Shown here: positions 48,557 through 59,950 of the stretch, piece by piece | Position numbering within the stretch: the stretch's first letter is position 1 | Layout of the letters: every line of letters begins with the position of its first letter | Source: Rhodocollybia butyracea | Taxonomy: Eukaryota > Basidiomycota > Agaricomycetes > Agaricales > Omphalotaceae | Direction of reading: 5' to 3' | DNA: 64,000 nucleotides | Assembly (NCBI GenBank): GCA_015501585.1 | Contig: JADNRY010000014.1 | Location: 62,001-126,000 of the forward strand | Notes under the pieces: generated by a model | The model's database searches: none | What the model saw: the letters and a program-made list of their open reading frames with translations, nothing else | What the model was told of the DNA's origin: nothing | Program-made: the position numbers and the translations under genes

Positions 48557-49399
48557 GACAACCGGCATGGTAATTAAAATCAAATTGAAGATCCTCCTAC
48601 ATTTGGTGCGATTACAGTACTGATAAGTAGATAAGTAGATAGATAATATTCTATAATATTGCGTACGAGCCAGCCCAGAACATGCAGACTATACAAATAT
48701 GATTGCTTGATATAAATGTGATTACAAGTGACCAAGGCATAGTTTTATCTGACGTGTTTTACACTCAAAAATCAAATTTGGACCAAGGCTGAGCCGCAAG
48801 GAAAGGTTTCGCCCTGTTTCACCGCGTACGTACTGTACTGTGTATGCGCCAGGTGAGAAGGTGCGAACTGTAATAATTGCCTGATAAAATTTAGTTCAGT
48901 TGTGTGCTTCACTCTGATACTTACCGCAACCAGGAAAAGTAGTGCCCTGTTATCGAGTGGTTCTTTCAGACAAGCTAAGTACTTGGATGAACTGCCCTCG
49001 AATAGCCTTGCAACGTAGTGGACGATTGTGAGCAAATGGAAGAACACGTCTCTGCCCGTCCCACCTTTGGTATTCTTTTTCCAACCTCCGCGCGCTCTCG
49101 GGTGTTCTCCAGTGGCTCATTTGGAGGCTCAAAAGCAAGTTTTTCAAAGTAAGTAAATCCAAAAGGCTAGAGTTCTGCACCTCAAGTTGCTCGTCGCTTG
49201 TTTCTCATTGTCTTACTATAGAAACAACATACGTCTCCCGTTCTGATATAGGCGCTCGGCGGTCATATCAAGATCAGCAAGTACTTGCCCATTGTCCGAT
49301 TTTTTTTTTCGGGTCATAGCTCTCTTTTCCACGAACCAACGGGTCCTCTCACTGGCCAACCACTGAAAGTTTAAACTTCTGTCCGCCACCTCCGCCACT

Positions 49400-49691
49400 G
49401 AACCCCAGATCAGGAAGGAAGGAAGGAAGGAAGAGGATTGGGCCGAAATGTATGTGTCGCGTTGATTTATCCATGGGCACCTTCCGCTTCCGCGTTTAAT
49501 TATATGTTGCTCACTGATATATATTAGCCACAGAGTCTTGAAGGTCCCAGGATCTCGCAAACAGCATTCCCCGATTGAATTTTGGGACCATGAGGATGGC
49601 TAGTTCTGTGAGTTTTAATCGATCCACCCCTTAACTTGAGGTCGTTGACTAAATCGTATTATTAGACAAGAAGCAATTCAGGACCATTCTG
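49400..49691 (+). pseudogene. Truncated 5' copy of the C2H2 zinc-finger gene
   Basis: This matches 53700-54017: the leader, exon 1 end, exon 2 (reading HRVLKVP and HSPIE in part) and the start of exon 3 (QEAIQDHS). The start-codon region has been replaced by a GGAA repeat (49412-49433), exon 2 has an 8-bp deletion, and the copy ends abruptly at 49691 where the duplication junction lies. Confidence 0.8.
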
Positions 49692-50377
49692 TTAGATATC
49701 TAGATGGTTAACGCAATGACAAAATAAAAGCCACCAGTCAAATCGGTGGCAGTGAGGGTAAGACAGAGAACTAGGATGGAGAACGCACCTCGTGGTATTG
49801 AATAGGGAAGACCAGCGAGAGGTATCGGCTGGGGTTATTGGTTGCACCCTATGAATTGAAGTCGTCGGTATGAAAGTTGGTATCGTGTTGCATCGCGGTG
49901 AAAGGTTTTTTCAATGGTTGTATCTTACAATCTTGAGTTTGAATCTTCGAGACGGGATGTTGTGAATTTTGATTGTCACTTTAGCAGAAATGCAATGAAG
50001 TTGGTAGGTGGTCTTCGGCTGTGATGCAAGTGATGGAACACGATAAGCATATTCATGAGTTCGGAGAGGTCAACGGGGAAGAAATAGCAGAGTAAATGTT
50101 TGATCGTTTGGTTTTCGGCTTTACTGTGGAAGATTGCACGAGCAAGCCAGTTCTTGACCTGAAAGTCAGCCGAGTGTCACCGGTCAACTGTGCTCTATAT
50201 GAATGGTCAAGCAGAGACACAGCCAAGTGCTCTTACACCTCGGTTGTAGTGGGAAGGAGGAACCTGGAAAATAGTCGGCATCTCTTTTCGGCGTCTCTTC
50301 TCACTCAAGCGAACAGTATTCTGCCATTTTACGTTGTAGCCCAAGCGACGAGCGGGCTGCGGGGCCGTACATATATA

Positions 50378-52694
50378 CTAGGGATTTGCCATAAATCGGT
50401 ATACAAGCTGCGTTTCCATGACTCCATACATCTCTTTGGCGAGTATGTCCTTCTCTTCAGGAGGATATACCCCAACCCTGTCAAGCTTGGCCTCGTCTTG
50501 GGCAACTGGCTCTGGTCTTCGCTGTGCAATGAGTACATATTTTGTACCCCCTTTCGTCACGACAAACCATATAGTATGAGGACACGAAGAAAACCAGATT
50601 CAGCAGCAAGTACTCACATTCTCGTCGGAGTACGATACACCCAAAACATGGACTCCCAGTTTGACATCTCTTGTCCCCTCCACTGAGCTTGAAATAAACC
50701 CATTCAAAATCCTGATTGCCGTGCTCATGCACTGTGGTATATTGTCTCTTGGGGTTATAGACTATTAAGTCCCCTGGGCTCCTATGTAAAGCGTCATTGA
50801 GCAGCAATCTAAGCTCTTTCTTAGGGTCTTCATTTCCGGGTGACGGTGAATCGGTCTGACAGATAGGCCCAGCGAAGGTCACCACGGGTATCATAAAGTA
50901 GTTTTTGAATTCATCCGAAATCTTGTCCCATTCGGTTTGCATCCCGAGCGAAATTGTGTCCTTCCTGCCTTTCTTTATAACAGGTTTACCAGCAATGGCT
51001 ACAAACCGGTCTGGGCCTGGTTCTCCTGAGCTAATTCCAACATACCACCGCTGAAACCCTCTGCCGTTACCCTTGGTTTCGGGTTTCACTAAAAAAACAT
51101 ATAACAAAGGAAAGACATGTACGGGAGCAAGCACTCACGCCCTTTTGCTATCCATCCAAAACATGGATCGCGTTCAGTACACCCCAGTACTCCGACGACT
51201 TTAAAAAAATACCAGCTCCGCCTCTTCTTATCCAGTGGTCTATCTAAACCTTTGTAGTTTATCTTCCTACACCGGCCAAAGGCTTCCTTGAGCTGTTTAC
51301 CAGGGCCGACTGGTGCGCTTATAGGGCTGCTTCCCAAATCTTCACCCGTTTTGCCATCGATAAAGGTCACAACCTGGCCATACGTTGAGTATCACGTATA
51401 GTACAATTACCCGGTCACAAACACTTACAGCCTCACCCCTGCCCAATGTCCCGGCGTATGCGTCCATTATTTCGCTGAATCGGTATACAAGCTGCGTTTC
51501 CATGACTCCATACATCTTTTTAGCGAGCACGTCCTTCTCTTCAGGAAGATATACCCCAACCCTGTCAAACTTGGGCTCGTCTTGGGCAACTGGCCCCGGT
51601 CTTTGCTGTGCAATGAGTACATATCTTGTGCCCCCTTTCGTAATGACATCAGAAGCGTGTACGAGGAACACAAAGAAGACCGGATTCAAGCTGCGAGCAC
51701 TCACGTTCTGGTAGTAATAAGATGCACCCAAAACATGGACTCCCAGTTCGACATTTCTTGTTCCCTCCAGTGAGCACGAAATAAACCCATTGAAAACCCT
51801 GATTGCCCAGCTCATGCACTTTGGTGTATCGTCCCTTAGGGTTATAGATTATCGAGTCCTCCAGGTGCCTGTTCAAAGCTCGATTGAGCTCTTTCTTGGG
51901 GTCCTCGGTTTCGGGTGGGTCACCGGATAACAGTGGATTGGTCTGAGAGATGAGAATAGTGGTGAAGGTCACCTCAGGTATCATGAAGGATTTCTCGAAT
52001 TCAAGCAGAATTATGTCCCATTCATCTTGCCTACTGCCTGACTCGACAGGTCTGCCCCGACGAAGGTGATCAAAGCGGGCTGAGCTGGCTGGCCTGAGGT
52101 AATGCCAACATACAGTCTGTGGAATGGTATCCCCTTCGATTTATTCAGTTTGACCTCGACTAGCAAAGTATGTTATTTCAGGAATGCAAGGAAAACCAGA
52201 TTCGGGGGCAAGTACTCACGGCCTTTTGCCACCCACCCAAAACATGGATCGTTCTCAGTACACCCCAGTGCTCCGACGACTTTGAAATATAACCAGTTCC
52301 GCCTTTCCTCGTCCACTGGTATAGGTGACCCTTTGTAAATTATCTTCTTGGTCGCCAGGGCTTTCTTAAGCACCTGAGTAAGGCTTCTTGCCACTGATGT
52401 TGACGTTTCGCCTCCCACATCTTCGCCTGTTTTGCCATCGATAAAAGTCATGATCTGAAAATATGTGGGTATTAGGTATAATACAATTACCCAGTCACAA
52501 CCCTTACAGTCCTCTGCAGCAGTGGTTCGTATCAGCTATAGTATTGCTACGATTACGCGATAGCAAACACTTACAGGTGGTGGTCCTGGCGGCTGCGAAT
52601 TCAACAGCCCGAGGGCTGGTGCTCTATTTGACATTGGTATAGGCCACACAGCAAGCAATGAGCTCGCTATGGTAAAGAGAAGAACGGAGTGCAT
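50378..52694 (-). CDS. Secreted two-module repeat protein B (one frameshift)
   Basis: This is the paralogue of gene A with the same seven-exon plan: 52694-52575, 52454-52220, 52159-51705, 51634-51429, 51373-51139, 51088-50618, 50550-50378. Module exon lengths are 235/455/206 and 235/471/173 nt. The signal peptide and all four W-x-[YF]-F...C-x5-C-F-G motifs are present, and about 631 residues are expected. In the second exon of module 1 one base is missing at about 52078-52080 (QPAQ followed by RFDHLRRG in the next frame). As written, translation would stop soon after. All downstream splice sites and frames are intact, so the lesion is recent or a consensus error. Confidence 0.7.
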
Positions 52695-52871
52695 GTTCGA
52701 AAATTGCACAGTACAGAAAGGTGATGAACACAGAATAACCAGCCAGCTGTTTTCGAGTGAGGAGAGATGAAACCGGAAGAATTGCAGAATATTTCTATAC
52801 ACACGTCGCTTTTACTTATATTTTGTTTCATGGCCTTATCGTTATGGTTTATGGCTGTGCGCTTGGAGAAG

Positions 52872-52893
52872 GATAAGGATAAGGACGGATAAG
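52872..52893. promoter_or_regulatory. GATAAG cluster upstream of gene B
   Basis: Three GATAAG sites (52872, 52878, 52888) keep exactly the spacing (6 and 10 bp) of the sites upstream of gene A, about 180-200 bp before the start codon of gene B. Confidence 0.5.
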
Positions 52894-53084
52894 GGCAACC
52901 GGCATGGTAATTAAAATCAAATCAATTGAATATCCCCGTACATTTGGTGCGATTTGATAAGTAGATAGATACAGTAATAAGTACTGCGTACGAGCCAGCC
53001 CAGAACATGCAGACTACAAGTATGATTTCTTGATAAAATCTAGTTCAACTGTGGTTACAAGTGACTACTTGGCACACTATATTT

Positions 53085-53624
53085 TTATCTGGCACGTACA
53101 GTACGCGGTGAAACCTTTTGCGGCTCAACCTGGTCCAAATTTGATTTTTGAGTGTCAAACACATTAGGGCTGAGAAAATGCATCAAGCATAGTCGCCTGG
53201 TAAAATCTAGTTCAGTTGTGTGTTTGACTCTGGTACCGCAACCAGGAAGAGTAGTGCCCTGTTTACCGAATTGTTCTTTCAGACTTGAGTACTTGTATAA
53301 TTGAATGATAGTTTCCCTCGAATTACCAACGTAGTAGACAGCTGTGAGCAAGTGGAAGAACACGTCTCTCAGGTCCCACCTTTGGTATTCTTTTTCCAAC
53401 CTCCGCGCACTCTCGGGTGCCATTCTCCAGTGGCTCACTTGGAGGCTCAAAGGCAAGTTTTTCTTCCACAAAGCTAGAGTTCTGCACTTCAAGTTGCCGT
53501 CGCTTGTTTCCCATTGTTACTAGAACCAACAAAACCAACATACGTCTCGTTCTGATATAGGCGCTCGGCAGCCATATCGAGATCAACACTTGTCCATTGT
53601 CCGATTTTTTTTTTTCGTGTCATA
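53085..53624 (-). CDS. Possible small gene divergent from the zinc-finger gene
   Basis: On the minus strand an N-terminal part (MAAERLYQNE, with an upstream MTRKKK start) can be spliced to a charged helical segment (PESARRLEKEYQRWDLRDVFFHLLTAVYYV), and further frame continues to 53085. The unit 1 copy (about 48770-49330) keeps similar text with differences and frameshifts. There is no known domain. A poly-A run at the lysine tract differs by one base between copies. It could be a real small protein or a transcribed leader region; exon joins are tentative. Confidence 0.3.
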
Positions 53625-53725
53625 ACTCTCTTTTCCACGAACCACTCCCCGAGTCACGAGTCCTCTTAACCAACCACCGAAAGTTCAAACTTTTGTCCGC
53701 CACCTCCCACCACTTGAACCCTGCA

Positions 53726-55201
53726 ATGAGTCAATATAACGATCAGGAAGAATGGGCTGAAATGTACGTGCCGCGTTGGTTTTATCCATGGGCAACCTTC
53801 TGCTTCCGCGTTTTATTATATGTTGCTCATCTATATATGTTAGCCATAGACTCTTGAATGTCCCAGAATTTCGCGAACAGCATTCCCCGATTGAATCTTG
53901 GGACCATGAGGCTGAACGTGGATGGCTAGCTCTGTGAGTTTTAATCGATCCACTTCTTAACTTGAGGTCGTTGACTAAATCGAATTATTAGACAAGAAGC
54001 AATTCAGGACCATTCTGCGTTCATCCTCGAGAACTACGGTGGAAATAACGCTGTGGTTGACTCTGCCTCTTGTCAATTCGATCAGCCATTGACCACTGAT
54101 CATTCGCACCACAACGAGTCTCCGCTGAGCGCATCTGACTTGGAGGATTATGATTCCAGCGCTAGCCTTGTGGTCTCCGCCAATGCCACTGGTGATAACT
54201 GTACTGATGTGACATTTGAAGAGAACTACGCGACGCCGAAGGAAGGGGTTGAGCCCGAAAGACAGTCTGGGTAAAGTCTTTTACTCTCAAAAGCTTCTTC
54301 ATAGAGTCAATGTACTCAATGCACTTTTTCTAGATCGAGAAACCCAATCCCCCAGCTCTTGACCTCAAAGAACGTGATCACTATGCGCTTATACAAACCG
54401 CTCCCCGAAAGGGCTCATCGACGTCGCGACAAGGAAAACAAACGCACGGGCTCTCTGCTCGCTCACCCCGCTTCCACGCCGGCTCTTGATTCCACTACCC
54501 ATCCAGATAGCGACTCCGATGGTGGTTCTTCATCCCTCACTCACGAAATTCCGTCTGTGCCAGAAGAACACTATGCTGAGCTCCCTCAGTCGCTTGATAC
54601 TGGCGATGTACCGGAGGTTACTTTTTCGGACGAAGAAGAAGAAGGTTATGATGAGTCGGCCCTCTTAGATGAATTATACACCGAGATGGCAGCTATCGAC
54701 GGACTACGAGGTCTTGATGATGACGAGATCGATTTTTTCTGGGATTGGTCGGTAACAAAGGGTGAAGAGCCGGAGGAATTCGAGGAAGAGGATTTGCCAG
54801 TGATCCCGGACGAACACGACGGGAATGAAGACAACAAGCCAGAGTCAGAGTCAGGAAGTGACGCCAGTGGAAACGAAGAAGAAGAGGAAGAGATGCAAGT
54901 CGAGATGCTTCCCTCTCTCCACAAGTGTCAGTGGATGTTCGGTGTTGCATGTGACGCGACACCCTTATCTTGCAACTACCCGATTCAATTTCTCGAAGAT
55001 ATCCAAGTCCACGCGGATCGGCATGCGAGGAACTATATCAGGACAGAAGAAGAGAAGTGGGCTTCGCGAAAGGAAGGGACAGAGGGAGGGAACGAAACAT
55101 TTGTTGGAGTGGTCCGATGTCAGTGGCGCGGATGCCGCGCTGAAATGGCTCTAAAGGAGTATATTGAACATTATAACAGGGTACACTTGGATATATGGTA
55201 A
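53726..55201 (+). CDS. C2H2-type zinc-finger protein
   Basis: Four exons (53726-53763, 53844-53933, 53992-54270, 54334-55201) join in frame to 424 residues. The first 80 residues are helical and charged (EEWAEIHRLLNVPEF, ERGWLALLQEAIQDH). The middle is Ser/Asp-rich, with a basic ERAHRRRDKENKR patch and acidic tracts (EEEEEMQVE). The C-terminus has two Cys2His2-like fingers: one beginning CQWMFGVAC and ending H-x3-H, and C-x4-C ... H-x4-H in VRCQWRGCRA...HYNRVH. A nuclear regulatory role is likely; the target is unknown. Its first exons lie within unit 2 of the tandem duplication, and a broken copy is at 49400-49691. Confidence 0.75.
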
Positions 55202-55599
55202 ATCTGGCAGGGCTGAGGAAGTTGGAGCGGTGGTACCTACGGTTATTCATATTTAGCACATGTCCTTTGCTTCATTTTCGTGCATATGTAGCAGTATCTT
55301 CGTATTATGTATCAATCTATTAGTATGCAATCATTGATGTAAATGGTGGTAAGACTCGCTTTGACAGATCCCAGTTTGGCAAGAATATACCATTACTACC
55401 GATCGAGAATTGCTGCCACTTAGAATTCAACTTTCGGAGAGTTTCCCGAGACGCATTCCACGTACATCAGATGCGTCTTCCGACGATGCGGTCTTCGACG
55501 GGGAGGTAGTGGTAGTGGAGGAGAGCGAAAGACAAATGAAAGTGGTACAGATTCAGAGGATGACACATAGACAGTGACGAGTCCTAGTCATCTGATCAA

Positions 55600-56350
55600 T
55601 CCAAACTTCTGCCGTACCACCATGAGGTCTATGAGACAGCGTCCAGAGTCACGACAACAACCCTTACCGTCTTCTTCGCCGCCACTACACCAGTCCGTCC
55701 AACTTCCACACCGTTGACACGAGTCCAAACGAGATACCGAAGATCCACGGCTTCAATCACACCGACTACATCTTCGTCCTCTGTAGCCTCTCGCAGCGGT
55801 TCGGTTCATTCACAGGTACAGGACCTGCAAGCTCAGAATGCAGAATTACTATGGCAGATCGCACAAGCTAATATCAACGTGACTTGGCGACCGTACATGC
55901 CATCCTTGCTGCCTTGCTGTCCAAGAGGTTGCAGTGTTGAAAGCCCGGCTGCAGACACAGGAGAACAAGAAAAAAAGGTTTGAGACGCTTCCCAGCAGTG
56001 GAAGAGGCAGCGAAGAGGAGTACAAAGAAGAAAGAAGTGGAGGAGAGGCGTAGGAAAAAGAAGGATACCGAAAGAGAGCAGCAGAGCCAGTTGTCACTGT
56101 CATTCACACGCACTCTCAAGGCGAATCGAAACGCGACATAGCTGACATCGCTTTTGCGCTCGGTGTTGACAGTGAAGGAGCCAATGCTGACGCACTTTGT
56201 GTGCGGCTCAAGCGCTCAGCGCTCAGTGCTCATTTCAACACCAACCCTCATCTCAAATCTGAGATCTGAAACTCGGTACGTTGGTCTGTTTACGACGACG
56301 CGAAAACTTAGACAGACCGAAGTTGACGATGAACGTTCTAAACGTTGAAG
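55600..56350 (+). pseudogene. Decayed coiled-coil protein gene of a multicopy type
   Basis: About 55714-55860 reads as a Ser/Thr-rich leader plus QDLQAQNAELLWQIAQ coiled coil. After frame changes, FETLPSSGR, a charged KEER segment and VVTVIHTHSQGESKRDIADI followed by ALCVRLK appear in other frames up to about 56270. This order matches a protein type I associate with many-copy, often transposon-linked genes in agaricomycetes; that association is from memory. Several frameshifts are present, so no intact product is expected. Confidence 0.5.
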
Positions 56351-56828
56351 CTAAGCTTAAATAGCTTTGAAGCCCGAAGGAGAACGATAATCCACGTCCT
56401 TCTCAACGCCACGCCTTCTCCAATGCCACACTTTCCTCATTCCTCTCAACCCTCGTCATATCCGTACACTTCCGCCGATGAATCAGCCTCTTCGCCATCT
56501 TCAAACTCCAATGGCTCCTCCTCAGGCTCGTACTCTTCACTCTGTAGCAGAGAAATAGAATATATTTGATATTTGTCGATGTGTGACTGAAAGTCTCCCT
56601 CCTTGTCAGGACATTCAGCAGAGCCCGCGCCAAAACTCGTCAGTTTGTTTGGCCATCCTGGACTGTAGGATCTACCCGATCGCATGACGGCCAAGAGTCA
56701 ATAAATGGGTCAAAAAAGATAGTCAGATTCGTAGCGATCATAGATACATAGGATACATAGTAGTCATAATCATAATACATAACCATAAATAGGCGTGTCC
56801 GAGTCGTTCTAGTCCTCTAGTCCTACAA

Positions 56829-58846
56829 TCAAAACAAAACCGAAGGAGGCATCTCCTGCAAAAGTATATGATCTACCCCGTCTCCAGATACACGCCCAAC
56901 GAGGAACACCGGTGACGACACATCCTGTTCTTGAAGTTTGCCAGGTGGTTTCGACGGTTTCGACTGCAAAACAAGTGCAACTTCACGTTCATCAGGAACC
57001 TCGTCCTCGCCCAAAATCCATATCCGAGGTTTAGAATTGAGCATCGCTGTCGTAAAGTCGATCCCCACGTATATTGGTTTTCGAAGTGGCGTTAGAGGTC
57101 GTGTCGCAGTGGGACGCATAGAGGGATTTGATATCCCCTTTGTAGAGTTGGGCGTCTAAGGCAATCCTGTCGTAGATATATGACCGCTCGAGGCTTGACT
57201 CGATGGGGGGTGGTGGGATTCCATCTACGTATCAACGACGGTAAGTTGTGGAATAAGAGTTTGAAGCGAGGGGTGGCTTACCAAGTAGCTGTATCGAAAA
57301 CTTTTTACAGGCCTCCGCATGTCCGTCCATCCAGTCTGCCTTTTGACATTCTCGAGAGCAATAACATGGGATAGAGCATTGAGCGCATCGCTTGTATCGG
57401 GTTCGAGGATCTGCAAGGTCGGAGAATAGGTGGTCCTGGTTTGAGCACTGAAAACAGAAGAGAGAGAACGATTCAGCGTGAAGAAAAGATTTACGAGAAA
57501 GCATTATCGCAGAACTAACCTTTTTGTTGGAGCACACAATCTGCGACCTTTCCGTACGCCGACCGGCATAATAGAGGGCCCGGGCTTTCTCCTCAAACGC
57601 AATCTTAACTTTGAGCGCTTCCCAAACCTCCAACACCCTGCCCCTGTCGTCCAATTTGCTAGACTCAGAGTAGCCACCGTCACCGATGTCCCGAAGTGGC
57701 CCATCAAGCTTGAGAGCCTTGATCCGCTGCAGCGACTTGGACAGCCTCAAACTGACTCCGCGATAAACAGCAAGCCTCGCCAACACGTGAAGCAAAGTGA
57801 CCACAGGAGTGAAATCCCACCGAGTTGACCGGGCTCCAGCAAGTGCAGAAACTTGGCCACGGAAACTAAAAGACCTTGATCGAGAGCTTTCATAGCCCAA
57901 TACGGGCTCTTGAGGAAAGATAGAGTCAGATACGACGAAAAACACCCGATGCAGAAGAGTCGCTGCAGGTTGCTGGCCCTCGGTGCAATCTGACGAGCCC
58001 GGGCGCTCGGGGTGAGCCGACGTAATACATCGCAGGCGAGCGCAATGCCTCCGTGGGCAAGGGATAGTTGCAAAGGGTTGCAATCCTCGGTATGCGTTGA
58101 TGGGTTATCATGGAAGTATAGCAAGGAGTGCATCCCGTTCGAGATATCGTCTAAACGCGTGTCAAGGTTCGTTAGTGAGGAAATGGTGCCGACGAGGAAG
58201 TGCGTGAGTTCTTTGTCGGATGCCTGGAGTGTGGCCTTCAAAGAGTGGAAGATCAAGTCGATGGTAGCGGGCGTAGTGTCCATAGATCGAGTAATAAGCG
58301 AAAACAGGATTTCAGCACCGAGACGCGCAAAGGGGGCTTGTATTAGCTGAACAGACGACCAGGCGCGTATGAGCAGCTTGGTCAGATTTTCGTGGAACCA
58401 CTGGTTCAGTGGCATTATTCGACCGCCAGTCTGAGCCGTCGTAGCCGGTGCGATGCTTACGATAGCATCAAGCAGCATAAAGGCTGAGAACGCGATGTCG
58501 TGCGTTCCGGCCATATCGGGTTTGAAGAAGATTGTGTTGGAATCGCAGAAGGGTTGGAGGGTAAGCCGAGTTTGCATACGAGTTTGGGATGGTCGGCTGT
58601 GGCGGTGAGAAAGGCGGAGATCCAGCGAGAGTAGGCCGGCCAGAGGGGCTGTATTTTGGACAGTAGATGTGCGGGCTCTGTAGTTTCGAAGAGCCAGAGA
58701 GCCAGGTTGATGAGGCCGTGTGCGACAGCTGTTGCGGCGGGAGACGAGAGGCATTGGGCAGGGGAAGGGGGAGGATTTGATAGTTGGATATGGAGAAGCG
58801 CAAGACGGTTGTCGCAGTACGGATATCTGGGAATCGGGTTTGACAT
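56829..58846 (-). CDS. MYND-type zinc-finger protein, frame disrupted
   Basis: In minus-strand order the coding sense runs: a helical N-terminal region (ALLHIQLSN, VAHGLINLALWLFETTEPAH), an armadillo-like helical middle (AFSAFMLLDAIVS, MPLNQWFHENLTKLLIRAW, LHVLARLAVYRGV), a MYND finger (YKRCAQCSIPCYCSRECQ, then DWMDGH and a final cysteine) and a C-terminal segment (KPIYVGIDFTT). This is the layout of a large agaricomycete family. Introns near 57527-57451 and 57240-57184 are plausible. The frame changes near 58580-58590, 57801-57815 and 57120-57130, so the gene is either a pseudogene or carries several indel errors. MYND fingers bind proline-rich protein partners; the role is unknown. Confidence 0.6.
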
Positions 58847-59508
58847 GGCTGTGAAGCTGGGATTGAGTGAGCGGGAGATGGGACTTGGGCTGAAAACGAT
58901 GGAGATGGGTATTTGCGCTTCATTTTCTTGACTTTTATGCGATGTTCGGAGTCGGCTTTGACCATGTCGAAGAAGGTCAAAGTTGGACCATTCGTCGGTC
59001 GAAGTATTGTTCAAGAGGAATTGATATTGATGGTCCAAGCTGGGTCCAAGCTGGTCCAAGTGTCAAGAGAGTCATTCAGTGGTCCGTTTTGTCCATTTGT
59101 GGCCCAAGCATTTCTGAGAGAAAATCATTTATGGCATATGAAGACGAGCTGAAATAACATTACCGATAGTATCGTTTCCGGAGATCAAGCTAGCATCGTC
59201 TTGAAACTTGATCGATGAGGGTCAATGATGGTTGGATCGATGGCGCCCAACGTCAACGTCGCACTTTGAACGCTGGAAAAGGCCGCTCGATGTCGAGGAT
59301 GTAGGGCGTAGTAGTAGAGGACAAATTCCAGTCTCGTTCTGAATCTTCCAATATCCTAATATTTGATTTCGTATCAGACCTTTCATGGCTGATTTGTCGT
59401 GGCTCTAGAGAGAAATACGAAGAGCTGAGATGTATAAAGTTAAAGAGTCGACGTTGCTGTCTGAAGGTTCATTTTTGTCAATTAGATTTGCCGGAGATCA
59501 AAAACAAT

Positions 59509-59600
59509 AGCAGCATGGCGCAGTGGTAGCGCGCGGGGCCCATATCCCAGTATTGGTCAAGGTTACCCCGAGGTCACTTGATCGAAACAAGTTGCTGCTA
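59509..59600 (+). tRNA. Initiator tRNA-Met (CAT) with a 20-nt intron
   Basis: The exonic sequence is identical to the tRNA at 9820-9915: AGCAGCA acceptor strand (59509-59515), CGGGG/CCCCG anticodon stem, anticodon CAT at 59541-59543, T loop ATCGAAA, and 3' TGCTGCTA ending at 59600. The intron after position 37 is 59545-59564 and shares no obvious sequence with the 24-nt intron of the other copy. Mature length is 72 nt before CCA addition. Confidence 0.95.
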
Positions 59601-59950
59601 TACGCAGTATCATATACAATATTAATAAGTTTTTTTCTACCTTACATTTAAGGCTGTCCTGTAAAAATGTAGGATATTGTACAGCATGTTTAATCCAGCC
59701 GCAGTGATCCCCTTGCCTACGATATTGCGCTTTCCACCCAGATGAATATGTTTTCGCAGTTATGATGTGACAATGTTGGAAATGGAATGGCCCTGAAGAA
59801 TTTGGAGACTCGAAGCTGAGCAAAGTACTGACTTATTATTTTCGATTTTGATTGCCAATCCCCGTCGAATAACTGACCTGTTGATAGCAATGTTTATGTA
59901 TGTAGTTTTTATATATCGTATCAAGTTAGCCCTGGTGATTGATTGATCCC

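Larger units (their letters stand above)
44810..49691. repeat. Tandem duplication, unit 1
   Basis: This unit of about 4.88 kb is homologous, in the same orientation, to 49701-54017. It contains part of the ribonucleotide reductase relic, secreted two-module gene A, its promoter and a truncated 5' end of the zinc-finger gene. The right breakpoint falls in what corresponds to exon 3 of that gene (matching 54017). Confidence 0.85.
49701..54017. repeat. Tandem duplication, unit 2
   Basis: This unit of about 4.32 kb matches 44810-49691. It is shorter mainly because about 0.46 kb of the ribonucleotide reductase relic (44855-45312 equivalent) is missing. A 9-nt filler (49692-49700) separates the units. 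The right edge runs into the intact zinc-finger gene. Confidence 0.85.

Noticed and set aside
50096..50686. Plus-strand frame of 196 codons, similar to one at 45676-45972
   Set aside because: Similarity between them is explained by the tandem duplication. Changes are not biased to third positions, and the frame runs antisense into the last exon of gene B.
52501..52574. A 28-nt exon between exons 1 and 2 of gene B (and its match in gene A at about 48165-48192)
   Set aside because: It would put the next exon out of frame. Skipping it, or using only a 6-nt microexon, keeps the frame in both genes.
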